The position numbers and the translations under genes were made by a program. The notes beneath the pieces were generated by a model. The model had not been told where the DNA came from and made no database searches. It worked only from the letters and a program-made list of their open reading frames with translations. This document shows positions 23,827 to 32,862 of a DNA stretch of 64,000 bases, piece by piece. Each line of letters opens with the position of its first letter. The stretch's first letter is position 1. Source of the DNA: Mesorhizobium sp. (GTDB taxonomy: Bacteria; Pseudomonadota; Alphaproteobacteria; Rhizobiales; Rhizobiaceae); assembly GCA_004020875.1 (NCBI GenBank), contig SAPZ01000013.1:1-64000 (forward strand). The letters run 5' to 3'.

Positions 23827-25752
23827 ATGTCGATACTTGGATGGATTCTCGGCCGCCGGCTGGCCAATCAGGAACAGTCGCAGCGCAAGATCGGCGTTTT
23901 CGAAGCTGTGCCGGCCATGGGTCTCGATGGGCTGGGTTCTTCAGCCTACGGTCCGGAAGCGGCACTCACGATCCTGATTCCGCTCGGCGCGGCGGGTCTC
24001 GGCTATATCGGCCCCATCATGGGCGCCATAGTCGGCCTGCTCGCTGTCCTTTATCTTTCCTACCGCCAGACCATTGCGGCCTATCCCAGCAATGGCGGCG
24101 CCTACATTGTCTCGCGCGAAAACCTCGGCCGAAACGCCAGCCTGCTCGCCGCCTCCGCGCTGATGGTCGACTACGTGCTCAATGTCGCCGTCGGCATCTC
24201 GGCCGGCGTCGGGGCGCTGGTTTCCGCGCTGCCCTCTCTCCACGCCTACACGCTTTGGCTTTGCCTCGGCATCCTGCTCCTGGTGACCGTGGTCAACCTG
24301 CGCGGCACGCTCGATTCCGGCCGCCTGTTTGCCTTGCCCACCTATCTCTTCGTGGTGAGTTTCCTGACAATACTGGCGATCGGCGTCTGGAAGGCGAGCC
24401 TGTCGGGCGGTCAGCCGTCGCCGGCAATTCCGCCGCCGCCGCTACCGCAGCCGACCGGGAGCGTGAGCCTGCTCCTCTTGATGCACGCCTTCGCCAGCGG
24501 CTGCACGGCGATGACCGGCGTCGAGGCGGTCAGCAACGGCATGACCGCCTTCAAGGATCCGCCCGTCAGGCACGGCCGCCGCACATTGGCGGCGATTTGC
24601 CTGATCCTGGGGCTTCTGCTCGGCGGCATCGCCTTCCTGTCGGCACGCTATCGCATCGGCGCGATGGACCAGGAGAAGGACGGCTATCAGAGCGTTCTTT
24701 CGCAGCTTGCGCATGCCGTGGTCGGCGACGGTGTTTTCTATTACATTGCCGTCGGTAGCCTGCTCTGCGTGCTCGCGCTTTCTGCCAACACCAGCTTCGT
24801 CGATTTTCCCCGCCTTTGCCGCATGGTGGCTGAAGACGGGTATCTTCCCAAGCCATTCGCGATGGTTGGCCGCCGGCTGGTTTTCTCTGTCGGCATACTC
24901 TACCTCGGTTTTGCCACGGGGCTGCTGCTGGTGGTGTTTGACGGCATCACCGACCATCTGATCCCGCTCTTCGCCATCGGCGCCTTTCTGACCTTCACGC
25001 TGTCGCAGACCGGCATGGTGCTGCATTGGGTGAGGGCGCTGCGCACGGAAAAAGGCCTGAACCGCGCAGGCAATCGCATTCATCTGGCGATCAACTCGCT
25101 CGGCGCCACCATCACCGCCCTGGCGCTCGTCGTGATCGTTATCGCCAAATTCAGGGAAGGAGCCTGGATAACGGTGATCGTCATTCCTCTGGTGATCATC
25201 CTCCTGCGGCTGGTGCGGCGCTATTACGATCATCTCGAGGCTGGCTTGCGCGAGCCCGGAAAGCTCAATCTCGGCAATGTTCAACGGCCTGTCGTTCTCG
25301 TCGTGACCCAGCAATGGAACAGGATGGCGGACAAGGCGCTCAGCTTTGCCTTTCAGTTGTCGAGAGATGTCATTGCCGTCCATGTGGCGCGGCTGTCGGG
25401 TGAAGTGAGCGACGAAGAGCGCGCAATTCGCGGAAGGTGGTCGAAGGATGTGGAAGCGCCGGCGAAGGCGGCTGGCCTGCGCCCGCCCCGCCTCGTTCTC
25501 CTAAATGCCGACTACCGGCTGATGTTCGAGCCGCTGCTGAAGGAGATCAGGGCGCTGCGGGGCGAGTTCGGTGGCCGCACCATTGCGGTGCTGCTCCCGG
25601 AGGTCGTGCCGCCCAATTGGTGGCAGTATGTTCTGCATACCCATCGCGCCCGCCGACTGCATGCCAAGCTGCTCGAGTTCGGCGGATCGGACATCGTGAT
25701 CATTTCCATGCCCTGGTACATCGAGGAGCCGAGGATCGAAGTGACGCATTGA
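23827..25752 (+). CDS. APC superfamily amino acid/cation permease with C-terminal cytoplasmic domain
   Basis: A 641-residue inner-membrane protein. About twelve hydrophobic helices fill residues 30-470, with the APC signatures GLGSSAYGPEAAL, SNGGAYIVSRENLG and GCTAMTGVEAVSNG. A soluble domain of about 150 residues follows (from NVQRPVVLVVTQQWN), as in COG0531 permeases of unknown substrate. MSILGWILGRRL at 23827 is taken as the start; the frame is open a little further up, but the added residues look non-coding. It follows the Usp gene by 136 bases. Confidence 0.85.
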   Translation: MSILGWILGRRLANQEQSQRKIGVFEAVPAMGLDGLGSSAYGPEAALTILIPLGAAGLGYIGPIMGAIVGLLAVLYLSYRQTIAAYPSNGGAYIVSRENLGRNASLLAASALMVDYVLNVAVGISAGVGALVSALPSLHAYTLWLCLGILLLVTVVNLRGTLDSGRLFALPTYLFVVSFLTILAIGVWKASLSGGQPSPAIPPPPLPQPTGSVSLLLLMHAFASGCTAMTGVEAVSNGMTAFKDPPVRHGRRTLAAICLILGLLLGGIAFLSARYRIGAMDQEKDGYQSVLSQLAHAVVGDGVFYYIAVGSLLCVLALSANTSFVDFPRLCRMVAEDGYLPKPFAMVGRRLVFSVGILYLGFATGLLLVVFDGITDHLIPLFAIGAFLTFTLSQTGMVLHWVRALRTEKGLNRAGNRIHLAINSLGATITALALVVIVIAKFREGAWITVIVIPLVIILLRLVRRYYDHLEAGLREPGKLNLGNVQRPVVLVVTQQWNRMADKALSFAFQLSRDVIAVHVARLSGEVSDEERAIRGRWSKDVEAPAKAAGLRPPRLVLLNADYRLMFEPLLKEIRALRGEFGGRTIAVLLPEVVPPNWWQYVLHTHRARRLHAKLLEFGGSDIVIISMPWYIEEPRIEVTH

Positions 25753-25907
25753 ATGGTGCCGCTCCCCTCGATCGAGCCGCTTGGCCAAAAGTTTCGGTCG
25801 GGCGATGGAAAATAGGAACGTTCCTTTTTCTCAGGCATTCTCCCTAGTCTGCATCTCATCCACTGCTGCTTGCTAGGCCCGGAAAATTGTCACCCAGAGA
25901 GCCTATT

Positions 25908-26468
25908 TTGTCGAACCCTGACGCCGGTGAGATCTCCATCGTCGATCTCATTCCTGCCTTGCGGGCTTTTGCGCGAACGTTCTGTCGGGTGCCCGACGAC
26001 GCCGACGATCTCGTACAGGAGACATTGACCAAGGGGCTTGCCAACCTGGACAAGTTCGAGCCGGGCACGCGCCTGAAGTCCTGGCTGTTCACGATCATGC
26101 GCAACACGCATTACACACGCATCAAAGCAGCGGCCAGGGAGGCGCCCGGGCTGCTTGACTGCGCCTCCAGTCGGCCCATTTCGGAGCCGTCGCAGGATTG
26201 GTCCGTCCAAAGCAAGGAAGTGCATCAAGCCATCCAGAAGCTGCCGTCCCATCAGCGTGAGGTTCTGATGCTGATCGGCGTGCTGGGCGTAAGCTACGAA
26301 GAAACCGCTGAGATATGCGGTTGCGCTGTCGGCACCGTTAAGAGCCGCCTCAATCGTGCCCGTGCCGGTGTGCTGGAGTTCCTCGGAGAGAGCTCGCCAC
26401 AGGCGCTGATCGAGCGACGACGTCAATTTTCGGATGACCATTGGGACACTGAAGGTGCAAGGCGCTAG
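25908..26468 (+). CDS. ECF sigma factor of the EcfG (ECF15) general stress family
   Basis: An about 186-residue alternative sigma factor. Region 2 is LIPALRAFARTF...DADDLVQETL with SWLFTIMRNTHYTR; region 4 is LPSHQREVLMLIGVLGVSYE followed by ICGCAVGTVKSRLNRARA, the hallmark of EcfG proteins that govern the alphaproteobacterial general stress response and recognise GGAAC-N16/17-CGTT. Start codons are weak: TTG at 25908 has AGAGAG upstream and TTG at 25887 is an alternative. No standard nepR-phyR pair is adjacent. Many EcfG-type promoters lie in the following 38 kb. Confidence 0.9.
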   Translation: MSNPDAGEISIVDLIPALRAFARTFCRVPDDADDLVQETLTKGLANLDKFEPGTRLKSWLFTIMRNTHYTRIKAAAREAPGLLDCASSRPISEPSQDWSVQSKEVHQAIQKLPSHQREVLMLIGVLGVSYEETAEICGCAVGTVKSRLNRARAGVLEFLGESSPQALIERRRQFSDDHWDTEGARR

Positions 26469-26473
26469 CCAGC

Positions 26474-26641
26474 CTACCGGCGCTGAGCGGCTTTCAGGAC
26501 CTTCGCCTCTCTCATCAACGAGGCCCAATTCAGGCCGAGCAGGGAAACAAGTTCAAGCGCCTGCGCTTCGGTGATGCCCGTCGTTGCGACCAGCCGCCGA
26601 ACGAGTTCGTCCACTTCCGGAGTTCTGCCATCCTGCGCCAT
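26474..26641 (-). CDS. Small conserved protein, 55 residues, EcfG-promoted
   Basis: A small soluble protein, MAQDGRTPEVDELVRRLVAT followed by GITEAQALELVSLLGLNW and a basic tail; two helices are predicted. ATG 26641 has GGGAG nine bases upstream. A perfect EcfG promoter lies 24 bp before the start, so it is a very likely stress gene. It converges on the sigma factor gene with a gap of five bases. Function unknown; it lacks a clear NepR signature. Confidence 0.72.
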   Translation of the reverse strand: MAQDGRTPEVDELVRRLVATTGITEAQALELVSLLGLNWASLMREAKVLKAAQRR

Positions 26642-26664
26642 TGGGATGACTCCCAATCGGCTAC

Positions 26665-26689
26665 AACGATTCACTTATGTTAATGTTCC
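26665..26689 (-). promoter_or_regulatory. EcfG-type promoter, GGAAC-N16-CGTT
   Basis: On the minus strand GGAAC (26689-26685) and CGTT (26668-26665) are exactly 16 bases apart, the full consensus. It drives the 26641 gene with a short leader. Confidence 0.82.
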
Positions 26690-26776
26690 ACTGATCGCGC
26701 TGGCGCAGCGACAGCGGGGAACTGCGACTGCCTTCGACCCGCTCAGGGGATGCTGCACTCTTGCCGGTGATTTCCC

Positions 26777-26962
26777 TCAGTCGCACTCACCCGTCATATC
26801 GCCTTTGCGCTTTTCGACCAGCGCGTTCTGCAGTTCGAGTGCAAGCCTGGTCAGTCGGTCAGGGACCTTCTCCCGCTCGATGGCGATCAATAGGGACGCG
26901 ATCTCCTGGTCCAGGCTCTGGATTGCCTGGGCGCATAGATCGCGCTGGCTCCGGCGAGACAT
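26777..26962 (-). CDS. Small helical protein, 61 residues, with a possible NepR-like motif
   Basis: The protein is charged and helical (CAQAIQSLDQEIASLLIAIE). It has the stretch REKVPDRLTRLALELQ, which loosely recalls the EPVPDRFLxLLxQLD core of NepR anti-sigma factors. The match is short and may be chance. AAGAGA precedes the ATG, and no EcfG promoter was found upstream; 26963-27105 is otherwise empty. Its place 0.3 kb from an EcfG sigma gene makes the idea worth testing. Confidence 0.55.
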   Translation of the reverse strand: MSRRSQRDLCAQAIQSLDQEIASLLIAIEREKVPDRLTRLALELQNALVEKRKGDMTGECD

Positions 26963-27105
26963 CGCATTCTCTTAACAATAGAGGCCCCTTCAGATCTCAC
27001 TGAGGCATACCCGACCGATCTTTGCAAGGCGCTCGCCGCAAGCTGCGGGATTTCCGGATTGCTGTCTTCGGATTTCCGGGCAAAACGCGATCCGCGAGCA
27101 TGCGC

Positions 27106-27324
27106 TCAGTCCTTCGGGAGACGGTTCGCCGCGTGATCCTGGTACTGATCGGATTTGATCCGGTTGCCGTCGAGGCCGCGTTGCTCCGTATGCTGCTTCT
27201 TGTCACGGTTGGACAGGGCCTCGTTCTCCCCGACCATGTCCTTTGCGAGCGTCGTCCTCGCTCCGCTACCGGAACCCTTGCCCTGGCTGCCCCGGCCCAT
27301 ATGCTTCTTACCGCCGGTTGCCAT
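27106..27324 (-). CDS. Small hydrophilic glycine/lysine-rich stress protein, 72 residues
   Basis: The protein starts MATGGKKHMGRGSQGKGSGS and is rich in Gly, Lys, Asp and Gln without hydrophobic segments, so it is probably disordered. GGGAGAAG sits before the ATG at 27324, and an EcfG-type promoter lies about 44 bp upstream. This fits the small hydrophilic proteins of the general stress regulon. Function unknown. Confidence 0.7.
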   Translation of the reverse strand: MATGGKKHMGRGSQGKGSGSGARTTLAKDMVGENEALSNRDKKQHTEQRGLDGNRIKSDQYQDHAANRLPKD

Positions 27325-27367
27325 TGTTCTTCTCCCGGGCTGCCTGCGTGAAACTTTTCGGCGACCG

Positions 27368-27392
27368 AACTGCCGCCCGCGCGTTATGTTCC
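27368..27392 (-). promoter_or_regulatory. EcfG-type promoter, GGAAC-N16-AGTT
   Basis: Minus-strand GGAAC at 27392-27388 and AGTT at 27371-27368, spacing 16. It overlaps the last codons of the methyltransferase gene and drives the 27324 gene. Confidence 0.75.
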
Positions 27393-28298
27393 GCCGCCAC
27401 GGCGGATAAGGAAAACCGTGCCGTCCCAACTGCCGAAAGGCATTGCGCCGTCGACCAACACGTCCATGCCGTATGCATGGGCAAGACGGTTGATATCGCT
27501 GGAATCGATGTCCGGCGGTGTCCGATAGGAATAGTTGAGTATTGCCGCCATTCCTCCTGGGCGCAGCACGCGCGCGATCTCCCCGAAATGCCGCTCGGCA
27601 ACACCGGCAAGTACCAGGTAAGGAAAACTGTCGAGAGCCAGCACGTCGTCGAAGCTTTGATCGGCAAAGTCACCGAGATCCAGGCCCGAGGTCAGGCGAA
27701 ATTCCACATTGGCGACGCCGGCGCACCGCCGGCGCGCGATGGCGATCATCCTGGGCGAGATATCGATGCCGACGATGCACCCCGCCATGGCGCCAAGGGC
27801 ATGTTCGAGGCGCCCGATGCCGCAGCCGATGTCCAACATGTGCTTGTGAGCGCCGAGCACGCCTTGCCGGTCCAGCCACGAGGCAATCTCGCCGGTTGTG
27901 GCCGAGAGCCTGTCCTCGTCACCCAGCGACGACAGCTGCACGCTGGCTGCCGGGGAGATGGCCGCCGCCCGATCGAAGCCGGCGGCCAGCCGCTCGACGG
28001 TCATGGCGGCCGTTTCGCCGTTGGCGCGGTCATGCGACACGCAGGCGGCGGCCCTGCGGACGCCGTCGAAGGCGGAGGGCTTGTCACGCAGCATCGTGGC
28101 GATCTCTTCTAGCCAGCATCGCTGGAGGACATGGCTCGGGCACATGTCCATGGCGAAATCCGCCAGTTGCGATGCGCTGGTCGTCTGATCGATATGGACG
28201 GCCAGTCTGGCCAGCGCGTTGTCGACGGAAAGTTCGTCCGCCATGCAATCCTCGATCAGGCGCCTGGCAATCGCGCCGTTCTGCCTCACGGCGGTCAC
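27384..28298 (-). CDS. Class I SAM-dependent methyltransferase (last gene of the 35.7-27.4 kb glycan operon)
   Basis: A 304-residue protein with a helical N-terminal half of unknown kind and a Rossmann methyltransferase domain from about 150 (HMLDIGCGIGRLEHAL, then IVGIDISPRMIAIARRRC). The acceptor is unknown; a sugar or lipid is likely given the operon. GTG at 28298 overlaps the stop of the upstream GNAT gene as GTGA and has GGAG before it. Confidence 0.8.
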   Translation of the reverse strand: MTAVRQNGAIARRLIEDCMADELSVDNALARLAVHIDQTTSASQLADFAMDMCPSHVLQRCWLEEIATMLRDKPSAFDGVRRAAACVSHDRANGETAAMTVERLAAGFDRAAAISPAASVQLSSLGDEDRLSATTGEIASWLDRQGVLGAHKHMLDIGCGIGRLEHALGAMAGCIVGIDISPRMIAIARRRCAGVANVEFRLTSGLDLGDFADQSFDDVLALDSFPYLVLAGVAERHFGEIARVLRPGGMAAILNYSYRTPPDIDSSDINRLAHAYGMDVLVDGAMPFGSWDGTVFLIRRGGGT

Positions 28299-29287
28299 GG
28301 GTGCGCGCTCCGCGTCCACACCTTTTGCGCTGTCCACCGGTCGTTCGCGCCCCAGCCATATTTGTAGCCTTCACGGCCGCGCAGGAAGTCGAACTCCCGC
28401 GCGCCTTCGCCAGCGGCTGCGGTGATAGCGTGACCGATCAGAATCGCGCCGGGGCTTTCCTCGGCATAGGCTGGATCGAAACCGCCGAGATAAGCATAGG
28501 CTCGGTCGCGGCAATGGAATCCGTAATAGGCACCGACGACGGCATCGCCGATCTGGATCGTCAGGCAGCGCGCCAGGCCGCTATCGGCAAGCCGCGGCAG
28601 GGCCCTGCGATGAAATTCCACAGCCAGCTCGGACAGCACGCCCCCGCCATGGTCCGCCCAGCGCGCGCCATGCAGCCGGGTCAGCCTGTCGAGAAATTTC
28701 TGCGGATCGGACTCGCCGCGGCTGACGACAACGCCCCCTCTTCGCCGGGCCGCTCGCTCGGCCCGGCGCAACTGGCGTCTTCGTCTCGCCGGAACCGAGC
28801 GGGCCAGGGTCTGATCGCCGTCGAGCAGCAGCACGGGACAGGTGGCGTGCGCCATCGACCGGCGCTCTTGTGCATTCGGCAGCTCAAGACTCAGTGACAT
28901 GGCATCGGCCGAGAGGTCGGGCAGGATCCATTGCGACCATTCGAGCGAGAGCACCGCGTCGGCAATGGCGGCGCCAGCCTCCGCCTCCAGCTCCGGCATG
29001 CACAAGATGTCGAGGTAATCGCTTAGAGAGATGCCGATGGGGAGCAGGCGTTGGCCGCGATCATCGCTTTCGACATAGAGTGGTGCCAGGCCAGCGAGGA
29101 CATCTCCACTCCACACGGCAATGGCCGCAAGGTCGCCGGGCGCGAATGTTCGCCACCAGGGGATGAGCCAGGCAGGAGACTGGAATGGCGTGGCCGAGAT
29201 GCTCTGCCGCCAAAGCCGCCACCAATGCGGCTCCAGGTCCTCGAATGCTCTCGCGTCACGAATGATCTCGGTGCACAGACCGCCCAT
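28295..29287 (-). CDS. GNAT family protein, CelD/BcsL-like
   Basis: A 330-residue protein of the Acetyltransf_6 (CelD-like) group: TPFQSPAWLIPWWRTFAPGD at the start and AYAYLGGFDPAYAEESPGAI towards the end. Such proteins occur in polysaccharide clusters, probably acylating sugars or transferring amino acids in a FemAB-like fold. It is tightly packed: one base overlaps the upstream GT4 gene and four the downstream methyltransferase. Confidence 0.8.
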   Translation of the reverse strand: MGGLCTEIIRDARAFEDLEPHWWRLWRQSISATPFQSPAWLIPWWRTFAPGDLAAIAVWSGDVLAGLAPLYVESDDRGQRLLPIGISLSDYLDILCMPELEAEAGAAIADAVLSLEWSQWILPDLSADAMSLSLELPNAQERRSMAHATCPVLLLDGDQTLARSVPARRRRQLRRAERAARRRGGVVVSRGESDPQKFLDRLTRLHGARWADHGGGVLSELAVEFHRRALPRLADSGLARCLTIQIGDAVVGAYYGFHCRDRAYAYLGGFDPAYAEESPGAILIGHAITAAAGEGAREFDFLRGREGYKYGWGANDRWTAQKVWTRSAHP

Positions 29288-30348
29288 CAGCCGGTTCCCA
29301 GCAGGGGATGACGGGTGCCAAGCTTTGCCAGCGCTTCGTAAGCATCCATGTAGGAGGTGATCATACGCTCAAGCGAGAAGCGGCGACCCGCCTCGGCACG
29401 GCATGCCTCGTGGTTCAAGGCTCCGGAAGCAACGATGGCCTTTGCCATCTCCTCGACGTCATTGACCAGGAATCCGGTCCTGCCGTGCTGGACGACATCG
29501 GGAAGGGCACCGTTCGGGAACGCGACGACCGGCGTGCCGCAGGCGAGCGCCTCCATCGCTGCAAGCGAGCTTGTTTCGGGCGCAAGGCTAGGAATGACCA
29601 GGCAGCGGGCGGTGTTGAGCAGGCGCCGCTTGGCCCAGAAGCCGAGTGGCCCGAGAAAACGCCGCTGCCGATCCAGCCGAGGGCGGACTTCGTCGGCGAA
29701 ATAGCGCAGATGGGTTTCGTACGGATAGACCTGGCCGGCGATCGCTAAGCACACGCCGGCGCGCTTGGCTGCCTCGATCGCGAGATGGATGCCCTTTTCA
29801 GGGCAGATGCGGCTGAGCAGCAGCGCAAAATCGCGTCGCGATCGGAGCTCGTTCAGCGCATCGACGTCGACGCCGTTCGGGATGGGTCGTGCAAGTCTCG
29901 ATCCCGCCGGCGCCGTCCGGTGCTGCGCCTGCGAGACTGCATGCAGCCACAGGTCCTCGCGTGACGTCGCCAGCATCTCGGGCGGGTACCAGCCCAGCGG
30001 CAGGTGCAATGTCACCAGGGTAGGACCATCGTCGGGCAGATAGGCGTCGAAATCGATCCCGTGGAGGTGAACGACGTCGATCGGCCAGCGCGCCCGGGCG
30101 GCTGCGATCGCGTCACGATGCGCTTTATGGGCACGGTTCTTCGCCGCCTCGTCGAGCACGCCCGCTTCGGCTGGCGTTTCCACCAGGACGCCGGTCGTGC
30201 TTGACCCTTGGCAGGCGACGACAACCGAACGGTGGCCTTTCTCAACCAGCGCCCGGTCCAGCGCCGACATCACCTGCTCGGCGCCGCCGACCGCATCCGG
30301 CCCGACCGGCGCGAGGGGATAGGCGACGTTGAGAACAGTCAGTGTCAT
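29287..30348 (-). CDS. Glycosyltransferase family 4 (GT-B)
   Basis: A 353-residue cytoplasmic transferase. The N-terminal glycine loop VGGAEQVMSALDRALVEKGH binds the acceptor side. The donor domain has LLSRICPEKGIHLAIEAAKR and the EX7E-type stretch APETSSLAAMEALACGTPVV. Donor and acceptor are unknown. It lies 18 bases behind the beta-xylosidase-like gene in the same operon. Confidence 0.88.
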   Translation of the reverse strand: MTLTVLNVAYPLAPVGPDAVGGAEQVMSALDRALVEKGHRSVVVACQGSSTTGVLVETPAEAGVLDEAAKNRAHKAHRDAIAAARARWPIDVVHLHGIDFDAYLPDDGPTLVTLHLPLGWYPPEMLATSREDLWLHAVSQAQHRTAPAGSRLARPIPNGVDVDALNELRSRRDFALLLSRICPEKGIHLAIEAAKRAGVCLAIAGQVYPYETHLRYFADEVRPRLDRQRRFLGPLGFWAKRRLLNTARCLVIPSLAPETSSLAAMEALACGTPVVAFPNGALPDVVQHGRTGFLVNDVEEMAKAIVASGALNHEACRAEAGRRFSLERMITSYMDAYEALAKLGTRHPLLGTG

Positions 30349-30366
30349 CGCCGATCGAGCCGGGCC

Positions 30367-31302
30367 TCACCAAGCCGCCGACATGCCGTGCGTCGCCGCC
30401 ATCTCGTCTCCGATCGCGGGAGCGTAGCGGCGGATCATCGCCGCGCAGAACTCGGCGAATTCCTCGGGGATCTGGGGCGGGCTGGTGTGATGAGGCTGCA
30501 GGCCCCGATGTTCCGGCGTGAAGCAGAAGGTGACCGTCACGTTGAAGTCGGCCAGCGCTTCCATCTGGCGGTCGAACCAGTCCAGCGCATTCGGCCGAAA
30601 ACTGTCGGCCCAGGACAGGCCCGTGCGCAGGTGGGTGACACCCAGACGTTCCATCCACGCAACAGCGTCGTCCAGCCGATGGTCCTCGTAGTGGAACCAC
30701 TGCACCAGGCCCATTTGCGGGGTGTGGCGCACGAATTCCTCGAGCGCCGGCTTGGGCGTGCCGTCCTCGCGAAGCAGGCCCATGTAGAAGTGCCTGTAGT
30801 AGGACGAACCTTCCGCCTCCCGATGGCGCGTCGTCGCTTCCCAGGAGCGCGGCAGATCATAGAGGCTGTACCACTGAACGCGCGGCGCAAGTCCGAGCAA
30901 AAGCTCCGCCGTCCGGCGCAAGCCCCAGACTTGCACCTCCTCGGCGCCGAAGGTCGACACACCGACTTCGCTGACCCACACCGGAATGTCGGCGACCGTC
31001 GCGATCTCTCCGAGCTTGTGAGGCCACTCGTGGATTTGCCAGAGGTTCCAGTCGAGCGGGAAGCCATGCACGGCGACCGCGTCGACATGGTCGAGCACGC
31101 CGAACTCCTTCATGCGCGTCATGAAGCCGGCATCGATCGGCGAGATACCGCCCAGCACCCTTGTGATGGAAGGATTTGCCCGGCCGATCGCATCGGCCGC
31201 CAAGGTCGCCATTGTGGCAAAACGGCTCCAGTCCGGGTCGAGCTCCGGGTCCCAGTGCGATTTGTTGTTGGGCTCGTTCCAGATCATGGCGGCTTCAATC
31301 AT
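30367..31302 (-). CDS. Beta-xylosidase-like glycoside hydrolase (clan A TIM barrel)
   Basis: A 311-residue protein without a signal peptide. MIWNEPNNKSHWDPEL carries the Asn-Glu acid/base pair of clan A hydrolases, and PVWVSEVGVST supplies the probable nucleophile glutamate. The usual N-terminal beta strands are short, so it may be a compact variant. The start at 31302 has AGGAGAG and overlaps the methyltransferase gene by eight bases; the open frame above it is not coding. A hydrolase inside a synthesis operon may trim or recycle an intracellular glycoside. Confidence 0.8.
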   Translation of the reverse strand: MIEAAMIWNEPNNKSHWDPELDPDWSRFATMATLAADAIGRANPSITRVLGGISPIDAGFMTRMKEFGVLDHVDAVAVHGFPLDWNLWQIHEWPHKLGEIATVADIPVWVSEVGVSTFGAEEVQVWGLRRTAELLLGLAPRVQWYSLYDLPRSWEATTRHREAEGSSYYRHFYMGLLREDGTPKPALEEFVRHTPQMGLVQWFHYEDHRLDDAVAWMERLGVTHLRTGLSWADSFRPNALDWFDRQMEALADFNVTVTFCFTPEHRGLQPHHTSPPQIPEEFAEFCAAMIRRYAPAIGDEMAATHGMSAAW

Positions 31303-32056
31303 GGGTCTCTCCTTTCGAAGGATAGACGGCGGCGTTGCCGGTCGGTTCACCGGACGCGCGGCAGAAATAGACCTCGTCTTCCGGATGGAGCAGGATCTCG
31401 AAACCGGCGCTGCGCAGCATCGCTTCGGTGCAGGCACGGTTCGGAATCCACCAATTGGTTGGGTCGTCCGCATAGCGATGCTCGATGAAATGCAGCTTCG
31501 GAAACTCAGGCTGATCAAAGAGGTCGCGTGTCCAGAAATGGTAGTCCTGTTCAAGCGGCAGGACCTTGCCGCTGCCGCGCTGCATCGACTGGAAGATCAT
31601 CAGGTCGTTCGCGACATGCGCGCGGATCAGGTCGAGCGCCAGCAGCGGGTGGCGCAGGTGGTAGAGCACGCCCATGAACAGCACGATGTCGAAGCGCTCG
31701 CCGAGCGAGGCGACGTCATAGACCGACAGTTCCCGGAATTCGATGTCGCAGTCGGCGATCTCGGCGGCGAAACGCGCTTGGGCGAGATAGACCTGATCGA
31801 AGTCGATTCCAAGCACGCGATCGGCGCCGCGCTTCTTCATTTCGATCGAGTAGAAGCCTGCGTTGCAGCCGATATCGAGCACCGACTTGCCCGACAGATC
31901 AGTCGGAATGGCTTCCGCGAATTTGCGCCATTTGATCAGCGGATAGTTGCCGAGGAAATGATCGGGAGCGGTCTCCACGCCCGCCAGCTCCATGTTGTGA
32001 AACCACGGCCCCAATTCGTCGATGCGGCGACGTATTTCCGTGCTGGAATGCAGCAT
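31295..32056 (-). CDS. SAM-dependent methyltransferase of the TIGR04290 type
   Basis: A 253-residue protein: PWFHNMELAGVETAPDHFLG, then the SAM loop VLDIGCNAGFYSIEMKKRGA and LFMGVLYHLRHPLLALDLIR. This resembles the CmoB-like methyltransferases called TIGR04290, which I recall as occurring with glycosyltransferase and beta-xylosidase genes. The substrate is not known. It is packed two bases from the nucleotidyltransferase. Confidence 0.83.
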   Translation of the reverse strand: MLHSSTEIRRRIDELGPWFHNMELAGVETAPDHFLGNYPLIKWRKFAEAIPTDLSGKSVLDIGCNAGFYSIEMKKRGADRVLGIDFDQVYLAQARFAAEIADCDIEFRELSVYDVASLGERFDIVLFMGVLYHLRHPLLALDLIRAHVANDLMIFQSMQRGSGKVLPLEQDYHFWTRDLFDQPEFPKLHFIEHRYADDPTNWWIPNRACTEAMLRSAGFEILLHPEDEVYFCRASGEPTGNAAVYPSKGETHD

Positions 32057-32058
32057 GG

Positions 32059-32862
32059 CTAAGCTCCTTCGCCTGGAACGGTTGGCACTGCCGAACGGTC
32101 CTGCGATGCGAAGATCGGCAGGGTCTTATCCTGGACGGCATCGTTGCTTTCGAGCAGCCTGAGCGCCGTGCGATAGCCGTTGAAGGTACCGACATCGACA
32201 TAGGCCGTCCCGGCCTTGACGCCGTAAGCTTCGCCTCCGCCGGCGAGATAGGCGTTGACCAGAGTGCCGAAATACTCGTCGACGCCGTCGCGCTGTCGCC
32301 ACAGGGCCGCCAGTCGATGGAAGATACGGCCCGGCATCTTGAAGGCGCCCCAGACCCAGTTTGTGGCGACGTCCGCTTGCTTGACCTGGATCTGCTCGAC
32401 ACGCCCGGTCGCATCGAGGACGACGGCATCGAACAGTTCCGGGCGATCAACCGGAAACATCAGGAAGGACAGCCGGTCGTCGGCTAGGCGGCAGAAGCCG
32501 TCTTCAGGAAACCAGATCGTGTCGGGCAAGCCGATCAGGACGGTTTCTTGGGGCGTCACAAGCGGCGCCGCGCGGAAGATCGCGTCGCAGAGTCCGACCG
32601 GAGACGGCTGCGCCACGAAGATCGCCGCGGCGTCGCCGTAGCCGGCGGCGTAATATTCGAGGATGTCCGACTTGCCCGAACCGATGATGAAGCAAATGCG
32701 GTCGACGCCGTTACGCACCATCCGCCGCACCAGATATTCGCTCACCGCGCATGGGCGCTCGGTCTGCCCGTCGAGCCGGCTGCCGACCGGCAGCAGCTCC
32801 TTGGAAAAGCCGAGCGGCTGAATGCGGCTGCCGCGCCCCGCGGCAGGCACGATGCCCAACAT
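32059..32862 (-). CDS. Sugar-phosphate nucleotidyltransferase (NTP_transferase family)
   Basis: A 267-residue protein with the pyrophosphorylase signature MLGIVPAAGRGSRIQPLGFS-KELLPV and the second motif VLIGLPDTIWFPEDG. It should activate a sugar- or cyclitol-phosphate to an NDP derivative. With inositol-3-phosphate synthase in the operon, CDP- or another NDP-inositol is one possible product; this is inference. Its ATG overlaps the stop of the upstream CgeB-like gene by one base. Confidence 0.87.
   Translation of the reverse strand: MLGIVPAAGRGSRIQPLGFSKELLPVGSRLDGQTERPCAVSEYLVRRMVRNGVDRICFIIGSGKSDILEYYAAGYGDAAAIFVAQPSPVGLCDAIFRAAPLVTPQETVLIGLPDTIWFPEDGFCRLADDRLSFLMFPVDRPELFDAVVLDATGRVEQIQVKQADVATNWVWGAFKMPGRIFHRLAALWRQRDGVDEYFGTLVNAYLAGGGEAYGVKAGTAYVDVGTFNGYRTALRLLESNDAVQDKTLPIFASQDRSAVPTVPGEGA

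Noticed and set aside
26474..26641. The 55-residue protein beside the sigma gene as a NepR anti-sigma factor
   Set aside because: Right size and place, but no NepR core motif; annotated only as a small stress protein.
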